Source of the DNA: Pseudomonadota bacterium
Lineage (GTDB): Bacteria; Pseudomonadota; Alphaproteobacteria; Acetobacterales; Acetobacteraceae
DNA: 11,117 bases
Direction of reading: 5' to 3'
Assembly (NCBI GenBank): GCA_021845835.1
Contig: JAJZVE010000095.1
Location: 1 to 11,117, forward strand
The position numbers were made by a program, and so were the translations under genes. Under the pieces are notes generated by a model, which was given only the letters and a program-made list of their open reading frames with translations, was not told where the DNA came from and searched no databases. This document shows positions 6,056-11,117 of the stretch, piece by piece. The first letter of the stretch is position 1. Each line of letters opens with the position of its first letter.

Positions 6056-7169
6056 CGCCCCGGTCACGGTTGACGGGCAGGGGCTGCCGCTCTGGCTGCT
6101 CCTGGAACTGACCTACAAGTGCCCGCTCAAGTGCCCCTGGTGCAACAACCCCACCGATTTCGACCGCTACGCGGACGAACTCACGACCGACGAATGGGTG
6201 GACGTGCTGCGCCAGGCGCGCAGGCTCGGCTCGCTACAACTCGGCTTCTCTGGCGGCGAGCCAATGCTGCGGCGCGACCTTGAAGCACTGGTTGGCGAAG
6301 CCACGCATCTCGGCTACTACACCAACCTTATCACCTCGGGCATGGGGCTGACTGCGTCGCGGCTCACGGCGCTCAAGAACGCCGGCCTCAAGCAGATCCA
6401 GCTCAGCCTGCAAGCCTGCGACGCGGAACTCAACAACCGCCTCGTCGGCGTCAATGCCTATGCGCAAAAGATCGCCGCTGCCCGCGCGATCAAGGCGCAG
6501 GGTTTTCCGATGGTGCTCAATTTCCCTGTCAGCCGCCACAACATCGATCAGGCGGAAGCTCTGCTCGCATTCGCGGAGGAGCTCGGCATCGAGTATGTCG
6601 AATTCGCCAATTTGCAGTATTACAATTGGGCTTTGGTGAACCGTGCGGAGCTGCTGCCGACCCAGGAGCAGCTCGCGAAGGCAGAATCGGTGGTACAGGA
6701 GGCGCGCGCGCGCCTGGGTCGGCGCATGACTATCTACTTCGTCATCACGGACTATTACGACACGCGCCCGAAGGCGTGCATGAAGGGCTGGGGCAACATC
6801 CATCTGACCATCGGGCCGGACGGTGCGGCGCTTCCGTGCCAGGAGGCGCGCATCATCCAGGGGCTGGAATTCCCCAATGTCCGCGACCACGATCTTGCCT
6901 GGATCTGGCATCAGTCGCCGGTGTTCCGCCGCTTTCGCGGCGAGGAGTGGATGCGCGAGCCGTGCCGTTCCTGTTCCGAGCGCGGGCACGACTATGGTGG
7001 CTGCCGGTGCCAGGCGTTCCTGCTGACGGGCGATGCCGCCAACACCGATCCGGTGTGCGACAAATCGCCGCACCACGACCTGATCAAGCAGGCGGTGGCC
7101 GAGGCGGCAGCGACAGACCGTACGCCCGGACGGCTGATCATGCGCCAGCGCGGCCTCAACCGGGTCTAG
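6024..7169 (+). CDS. pqqE: PqqE, radical SAM enzyme crosslinking Glu and Tyr of PqqA
   Basis: PqqE makes the C-C bond between the Glu and Tyr of PqqA using radical SAM chemistry (established). The 381-residue product carries the radical SAM motif C-x3-C-x2-C (Cys33, Cys37, Cys40), followed by FSGGEP and YTNLITSGMGL. The C-terminal SPASM-type domain has ACMKGWG, LPCQEA, CRSC, then a conserved Asp before GGCRCQAFLLTGDAANTDPVC, so both auxiliary cluster sites look complete. The ATG at 6024 has GGAGG 6 bases upstream; a frame open further back is the shadow of pqqD. Some normally conserved spots differ (CMKGWGNIHL where I recall CMGGWG-(I/R)FL), so it may be a divergent branch. Confidence 0.95.
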   Translation: MSADGSVSSLDAPVTVDGQGLPLWLLLELTYKCPLKCPWCNNPTDFDRYADELTTDEWVDVLRQARRLGSLQLGFSGGEPMLRRDLEALVGEATHLGYYTNLITSGMGLTASRLTALKNAGLKQIQLSLQACDAELNNRLVGVNAYAQKIAAARAIKAQGFPMVLNFPVSRHNIDQAEALLAFAEELGIEYVEFANLQYYNWALVNRAELLPTQEQLAKAESVVQEARARLGRRMTIYFVITDYYDTRPKACMKGWGNIHLTIGPDGAALPCQEARIIQGLEFPNVRDHDLAWIWHQSPVFRRFRGEEWMREPCRSCSERGHDYGGCRCQAFLLTGDAANTDPVCDKSPHHDLIKQAVAEAAATDRTPGRLIMRQRGLNRV

Positions 7170-7179
7170 GGCGAACGCC

Positions 7180-7278
7180 GTGCTGCCGCATGACAGTCTT
7201 GCCGGCACGCTGCTCGCCGGCGTGCTGCTGACGGTTGCCCTGGCGCTACTGGCACGCGTGCTGGTGGCGGCAGGCTGA
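7180..7278 (+). CDS. Possible 32-residue single-span membrane peptide
   Basis: A GTG-started frame begins V-L-P-H-D-S-L-A-G-T and continues as an uninterrupted run of Leu, Ala and Val of about 22 residues containing one Arg, ending A-A-G at a TGA. It fills most of the 131-base gap between pqqE and the next gene. Third positions are mostly G or C, as in real genes here. The upstream AGGGCG is only a weak ribosome binding site. It would sit in the membrane beside the following polytopic protein, perhaps as a small subunit (inference). Hydrophobic frames arise easily in GC-rich DNA, so this is tentative. No family recognised. Confidence 0.4.
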   Translation: MLPHDSLAGTLLAGVLLTVALALLARVLVAAG

Positions 7279-7300
7279 TAGCAGAGAGGAAGGACGCAGC

Positions 7301-7804
7301 GTGATCCTGGCGTTCGCCGATGTGCTGGCGCGCTATCTGCACGTCGCCGCGGTGGTCGTCTGGATGGGGCACAACTGGGCGAACGTGATCTCTCGCCCGC
7401 GCTATCGGCGGGTGCTGCCGCAGGACGCGCCGGATGCCGGGCAGGCGGTGCTGGTGGCGGCGGCGCAGCGCGAGCACGGTATCTTCCGCTATGCATCGCT
7501 GGTGGTGCTGGCGACCGGCCTGTTCATGCTGGGCAACCGTGACCTCATCACCGATGCGCTGACGCTGCGCGGCGCAGGCGCGCCGACCGGCATCGGCGTC
7601 TGGCTCGGCCTTCTGATGGCGGCCAATCTGTGGTTCGTGCTCTGGCCGCACCAGAAAAAAGTGCTCGGCTTCGTGCCGGCGCCGCTGGAGGAGCGGCTGC
7701 GCTGCACCCGCATCACCTTCCTTTCTTCACGCACCAACACGATCCTGTCGATCCCCGCGATCTTCTTCATGGTCATGGGGGCGCATGGCGCCGTGCTGTT
7801 CTGA
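7301..7804 (+). CDS. PuuD/Urate_ox_N-like small membrane protein, probably haem-binding
   Basis: The 167-residue product has four likely membrane helices, near residues 5-28, 62-82, 97-115 and 145-165. R-Y-L-H-V-A-A-V-V-V-W-M-G-H resembles the first helix of the membrane domain of PuuD (membrane urate oxidase). The C-terminal half, with M-A-A-N-L-W-F-V-L-W-P-H-Q-K-K and S-S-R-T-N-T-I-L-S-I-P-A-I-F-F-M, matches its conserved W-P-x-Q-K-K and S-R-x-N-x-x-L-(T/S)-(L/I)-P blocks. The cytochrome c domain of true PuuD is absent. Several His (14, 24 and others) could bind haem. GTG 7301 follows a strong AGAGGAAGGA site. It may pass electrons in the membrane for the neighbouring oxidoreductases (inference). 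Substrate unknown. Confidence 0.7.
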   Translation: MILAFADVLARYLHVAAVVVWMGHNWANVISRPRYRRVLPQDAPDAGQAVLVAAAQREHGIFRYASLVVLATGLFMLGNRDLITDALTLRGAGAPTGIGVWLGLLMAANLWFVLWPHQKKVLGFVPAPLEERLRCTRITFLSSRTNTILSIPAIFFMVMGAHGAVLF

Positions 7805-8885
7805 ACCGGCCGGCCGGTTTTCCTTCGCCGGCGCGGCATCTGCGCTGCCGGCGGAGGTGCTGGCGGACGTGCGGCAGGCGGTCGCGGGCTGGCGCGGCAG
7901 CGGCACGTCGGTGCTGGAGTTGCCGTTCGCCGGCGCCGACTTCGTGGCCATCCAACGTGATGCCGAGGCGACGCTGCGCGCGCTGCTGGCCATCCCGCTG
8001 CAATACCATGTGCTGTTCCTGCAGGGCGGCGCCACGGCACAGTTCCGGCTGGTGCCGCTCAATCTGCTCGGCACCCGGGATTGCGCGGCCTATGTCGAGA
8101 CCGGCCATTGGTCGGCGCGCGCCATCGCCGAGGCCGGGCGCGTCTGCCGTGTCGCCATCGCCGCGCGTACGCGGAACCAGATCCCGCCGGCCGATACCTG
8201 GCGCATCCCCCCCGGTGCCGCCTATTGCCACATCACCGGCAACGAGACCGCCGATGGCGTGCAGTTCCATGACGTGCCCTCGTCGGCAGGGGTGCCGCTG
8301 GTCGCCGATCTGACCGCTGACCTGCTGACTGGCCCACTCGACGTCGGGCGCTTCGGGCTGATCTATGCCAGCGCGCAGAAAAACCTGGGAATCGCGGGCC
8401 TGACCGTGGTGATCGTGCGGACGGATTTGCTAGGCGCCGCGCGGGCGGAAGTTCCCGCACCGTTCGACTATGCCCGCCAAGTCGCCGCCGAGAGTCGGAT
8501 CAATACGCCTCCGGTGTTCGCCGTCTTTCTCGCGGGCCGGATGCTGCAATGGCTACGGCGCCATGGCGGCCTCGCCGCGGCGGCGGAGCGCTGTCGGCGC
8601 CGCAGCGAGTCGGTCTATGCCGCGATCGACGCCAGCGACTTCTATCGCTGTCGCGTGCGGCCGGCCGACCGCTCGCGTATCAGCATCAGCTTCCGTCTGC
8701 CCAGTGCCGCACTCGACGCCGCGTTCCTCAATGAAGCAGAGCGGCAGGGCCTGCTGCATTTGCAGGGCCATCCTTCGGTGGGCGGCATCCGCGCGTGTCT
8801 TTACAACGCCATGCCAGAAGCGGGGGCGGACGCACTCGCCGCCTTTATGGCGGAGTTCGCGGACGCGCATCGCGGTAGGCGTTGA
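7785..8885 (+). CDS. SerC-like PLP aminotransferase with altered substrate site
   Basis: The 366-residue product aligns along its length with phosphoserine aminotransferase (fold type I, class V). Cofactor residues are kept: T-G-H-W-S, G-N-E-T, the Asp of V-A-D-L-T, Lys199 in S-A-Q-K-N (E. coli Lys198) and I-N-T-P-P-V-F. Arg336, matching the carboxylate-binding Arg335, is kept. His41-Arg42 of E. coli, which bind the distal acidic group, are Phe48-Ala49, and Arg329 is Pro330. The N-terminal N-F-S-x-G-P motif is degraded to F-S-F-A-G-A-A. A normal serC role is therefore doubtful; a different amino acid or peptide amine is likelier (inference). ATG 7785 overlaps the previous gene by 20 bases; the next gene starts one base after its stop. 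Confidence 0.85.
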   Translation: MAPCCSEPAGRFSFAGAASALPAEVLADVRQAVAGWRGSGTSVLELPFAGADFVAIQRDAEATLRALLAIPLQYHVLFLQGGATAQFRLVPLNLLGTRDCAAYVETGHWSARAIAEAGRVCRVAIAARTRNQIPPADTWRIPPGAAYCHITGNETADGVQFHDVPSSAGVPLVADLTADLLTGPLDVGRFGLIYASAQKNLGIAGLTVVIVRTDLLGAARAEVPAPFDYARQVAAESRINTPPVFAVFLAGRMLQWLRRHGGLAAAAERCRRRSESVYAAIDASDFYRCRVRPADRSRISISFRLPSAALDAAFLNEAERQGLLHLQGHPSVGGIRACLYNAMPEAGADALAAFMAEFADAHRGRR

Positions 8886-8886
8886 G

Positions 8887-9741
8887 ATGGCGGGTCCGGC
8901 TACCCTGGTTGGGCTTGCTGGCATGCGGCTCGTCCTGCGCGTCACCGCTGGCTTCGCCTGTGTTCCGTCGCCCAAATGTCGCGTGGGGGCCATGGGGCTG
9001 CGCCTGACCAACTCACTCGGCCTGGCAGCGGGCTTCGACCGGGACGGTGCGCTGCTGCCGGGGTTGCAGCGCTGCGGTTTCGGCCTGATCGAGATTGGCA
9101 CTGTGATGACGGCTGCCGGGTCGCGCAGCCCCGACACCGTGGGCGCGGTGATCGCACATCTTGCCCGTCCGCGCGGACGTTGCGGCGAAGTCCCGGTTGG
9201 CGTCAATTTTGCCAGCCGGAACGATGGCTGCGGGGTCGAGACGCTTGCGGACTATCATGTGGCGATGCGGCGGCTCTGGCCCTTCGCCGATTACCTGGTG
9301 GCGAATCTGTCGTCTCCCCACGCGCCCCAGCGGAGTCAGGCCGAAGCCGACACGCGCCTGGCCTTCGTGGCCGCTCTGTGTGCGGCACGTGACGCCCTGG
9401 CGGACACCACCGGCCGCGCCGTTCCACTTGCGGTGAAGCTGGCCTTGGATCCCGCCTCGCCGCGACTTATCAGCAGACTCAAGGCGACCGGCCTGGATGC
9501 GGTGATTGGCGTCACGGCGGAGCCTACGGTCGTGGCGGAGGCAGCACAGGCACTGGCGCCGGTGCCGCTGATTTCGGTTGGCGGCATCTGCAGCGCCGCG
9601 GATATCGCCCTGCGTCTGGCCTGCGGTGCCGCGTTGGTGCAGGTCCACCGCGCTTTCGCCCGCGGCGGCCCGCGCTACCCGCGGCGTGTTCTTGCCAATC
9701 TGGAGGCGATGCGCAGACCGCGATTGCCGGATCGGCTATGA
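8887..9741 (+). CDS. PyrD-like FMN TIM-barrel oxidoreductase, not a typical dihydroorotate dehydrogenase
   Basis: The 284-residue product resembles class 2 dihydroorotate dehydrogenase (E. coli PyrD 336) in M-G-L-R-L-T-N-S-L-G-L-A-A-G-F-D, F-G-L-I-E-I-G-T-V, N-L-S-S-P, A-V-K-L, I-S-V-G-G-I and G-A-A-L-V-Q-V. The catalytic-base Ser (Ser143) and the Lys of A-V-K (Lys184) are kept. The K-D-G Lys is Arg52; the orotate-binding I-N-R-M-G-F-N-N stretch is gone; S-S-P-N is S-S-P-H (His145); A-T-N-T-T is G-V-T-A-E; and the G-G-L-S-G loop is deleted. The long N-terminal membrane region of class 2 enzymes is reduced. It probably oxidises something other than dihydroorotate (inference). Its stop overlaps the next start by 4 bases. 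Confidence 0.82.
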   Translation: MAGPATLVGLAGMRLVLRVTAGFACVPSPKCRVGAMGLRLTNSLGLAAGFDRDGALLPGLQRCGFGLIEIGTVMTAAGSRSPDTVGAVIAHLARPRGRCGEVPVGVNFASRNDGCGVETLADYHVAMRRLWPFADYLVANLSSPHAPQRSQAEADTRLAFVAALCAARDALADTTGRAVPLAVKLALDPASPRLISRLKATGLDAVIGVTAEPTVVAEAAQALAPVPLISVGGICSAADIALRLACGAALVQVHRAFARGGPRYPRRVLANLEAMRRPRLPDRL

Positions 9742-10958
9742 CACGGGCCGCGACGGTCATGCTGGCCGGGCTGCTGTCGCTGTCGGTGCTGCTGCGCCTG
9801 TGGTTGGCCTGGCGGCAGGTGAGGTACCTGAGGCGGGCGTGTGAGACGCCGACGGTAGCGCAATACCAGGCCGTTCGCGTCGTCTTCGCTGCCATTGCGG
9901 CGCTGCCAGAGGTGGGCCTGATGCTTGCACTGACGCTGGGCGGCGGCATCGCCCGGCTCGACCGCGTCTGGCATGGCAGCGGAGTGGCCGGCGGCGGCAT
10001 GGTGGGCTCCGTCATGCTGGCGTTCGCGCTGCTGCGCGGTGCAGTCGGCGCCGCCAGATCCGTGGCCATCGATGCCCGTTTCGGCGTTGCGCATGCAACC
10101 TTGCGGCAAAGGATCTCTAGTGCCGTCGCGCCAGTGACGTTGGCGGTTGCCGCGGGCGTGGCGGCGGGTGAGGCATTCGCTTGGGCAATCGGCACCGGCG
10201 TCGCCGTTTGGTGGCTATGGGCAGCACTGCTCTGGGGCCTGGGACTGTTCGGCAAGACGTGGCTCGTGCCGGACCTGCTGCGACCCGGCACCGGGCAACG
10301 GTTGCGCCAGCGGTGGGAGAATCTGGCCGAGGGCGCGCTGCGCCAGCAGCTGACGGCTGTGCTGGCGCGCTGCGGCCTGGTGCAGGTACCGATTCGCATC
10401 CTGGCAAGCCCGCCCGGCTCGCGCCGCGCCAATGCCCGGCTGGCCTGGGTCGGGCGCCGCCCACGCATCGAGTTGTCCGACACGCTACTCGACCTGCTGA
10501 CGCCGGCGGAGATCGAGGCGGTAGTTGCGCACGAGGCCGGCCACTGGCGATGCCGCCACGTGACACGTGACGTCGCGGCGCGAGGGCTGCTTGGCTTGGT
10601 CAGCCTCGCGGCGCTGGCGCTGGCGCTGCGGTTTCCGGCGATCGCCCAGGGCCTTGGCGTGCCCCAACCAAGGCCAGCGGCGTGGCTCGCGGTCGCCGCT
10701 GCCGTGGCGCCGCTCGCCGGGTTCTTCGTCACCCCCTTGCAGGCGGCTTGGCGTCGCCGGCTTGAGTATGAGGCCGATGCCTTCGCGGCGCGGCATTCTG
10801 ACCGGCAAGCGCTGATGGGCGCGCTGGCAAAGCTCGACGTGGCCAACGCGACCGCAGCGTCCTCGGATCGGTTCTATGGCGGCTTCTACGGCCTGCATCC
10901 AGACCAGGCAGACCGGATCCGTCATCTGGACAGAGTCACGCTGACGGGTGCTGGCTGA
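9738..10958 (+). CDS. M48-family (Ste24/HtpX-like) membrane zinc metalloprotease
   Basis: The 406-residue product carries the zinc motif H-E-A-G-H (His265, Glu266, His269) and, downstream, E-Y-E-A-D-A-F-A, whose first Glu (343) is the expected third ligand. Before HEAGH lie N-A-R-L-A-W-V-G and R-I-E-L-S-D-T-L-L-D-L-L-T-P-A-E-I-E-A-V-V-A, the standard M48 lead-in. About five membrane helices occupy residues 1-190 and two more follow HEAGH. The ending F-Y-G-G-F-Y-G-L-H-P-x2-A-D-R-I matches the family's terminal F-Y-S-x-H-P block. It is coupled to the PyrD-like gene by an ATGA overlap. As last gene of a pqqA-led run it is a candidate for cutting modified PqqA, a job done by M16 proteases in known systems (inference). 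Confidence 0.87.
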   Translation: MTRAATVMLAGLLSLSVLLRLWLAWRQVRYLRRACETPTVAQYQAVRVVFAAIAALPEVGLMLALTLGGGIARLDRVWHGSGVAGGGMVGSVMLAFALLRGAVGAARSVAIDARFGVAHATLRQRISSAVAPVTLAVAAGVAAGEAFAWAIGTGVAVWWLWAALLWGLGLFGKTWLVPDLLRPGTGQRLRQRWENLAEGALRQQLTAVLARCGLVQVPIRILASPPGSRRANARLAWVGRRPRIELSDTLLDLLTPAEIEAVVAHEAGHWRCRHVTRDVAARGLLGLVSLAALALALRFPAIAQGLGVPQPRPAAWLAVAAAVAPLAGFFVTPLQAAWRRRLEYEADAFAARHSDRQALMGALAKLDVANATAASSDRFYGGFYGLHPDQADRIRHLDRVTLTGAG

Positions 10959-11117
10959 CCCGGCCTCCCCCGAATGCCACCGATCTGTTGGTCTGAGTTA
11001 GAGGCTTGTTAGCAAAAAGCGTTGGACGCAAGCGCCAGGTCCGTGCCGAGGCCAAACGGCTCAAATGCCCTGGACCGCCGCGATCCCACCCAGATATGCT
11101 GCGAAGCGCGCCTCACT
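10959..11117. other. Terminal stretch, nothing assigned
   Basis: After the M48 gene there is no recognised gene, repeat or terminator. A minus-strand frame entering from the right edge reads S-E-A-R-F-A-A-Y-L-G-G-I-A-A-V-Q-G-I and stops at about 11062. It could be the C-terminus of a protein beginning outside the window, but I could not place it in a family. Confidence 0.4.

Noticed and set aside
7785..8885. Calling this gene serC outright
   Set aside because: The phosphate-binding residues are replaced, so the overall similarity does not justify the specific function.
8887..9741. Calling this gene pyrD outright
   Set aside because: Key orotate-binding segments are missing despite the shared barrel fold.
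9524..10846. 440-residue minus-strand frame opposite the PyrD-like and M48 genes
   Set aside because: No motif and low-complexity Ser/Arg/Ala composition; both plus-strand genes have clear family motifs.
10980..11117. Possible insertion-element end or transposase C-terminus at the right edge
   Set aside because: The short frame and terminal sequence did not match any family I can name with confidence.

Overview
The window comes from a very GC-rich bacterium. The flanks approach 75-80% G+C in places, which with the gene content (ubiUV, nnrS, bluB, pqq genes) suggests an alphaproteobacterium, perhaps Rhodospirillales/Acetobacteraceae-like. That placement is inference. No rRNA, tRNA or CRISPR was recognised.

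Region 1 (1-2989, + strand) is a tight ubiU-ubiV-nnrS run. UbiU and UbiV are the iron-sulfur U32-family pair needed for oxygen-independent ubiquinone hydroxylation. NnrS is a membrane protein tied to nitric oxide and denitrification. The group fits anaerobic, nitrogen-oxide-based respiration. UbiU lacks one of the four cysteines known to bind its cluster in E. coli.

Region 2 (3005-4147, - strand) is a glycosyltransferase that meets nnrS tail to tail and appears to have lost its N-terminal domain.

Region 3 (about 4200-5636) has visibly lower G+C and looks acquired or rearranged. On the - strand it holds bluB, which makes the lower ligand of vitamin B12, behind a well-formed cobalamin riboswitch. 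It is followed by a frameshifted IS3-type transposase fragment and unassigned DNA.

Region 4 (5637-10958, + strand) is the most interesting part. It starts with pqqA, a strong intercistronic hairpin, pqqD and pqqE: precursor peptide, peptide chaperone and radical SAM crosslinking enzyme of PQQ-type RiPP synthesis. pqqB and pqqC do not follow. Instead there is a possible 32-residue membrane peptide, a PuuD-like membrane protein, a SerC-like PLP enzyme, a PyrD-like flavoenzyme and an M48 membrane metalloprotease, the last four overlapping or nearly touching. The SerC-like protein keeps its PLP site but has lost residues that hold the phosphate of phosphoserine. The PyrD-like protein keeps much of the flavin barrel but has lost several orotate-binding residues. 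Both therefore look repurposed. The set recalls mycofactocin biosynthesis (peptide, chaperone, radical SAM enzyme, flavin barrel oxidase, peptidase). I propose it as a candidate undescribed PqqA-derived cofactor pathway, or an unusual accessory set for PQQ. The proposal rests on gene order and motif reading only.

The last 159 bases hold nothing I can assign.
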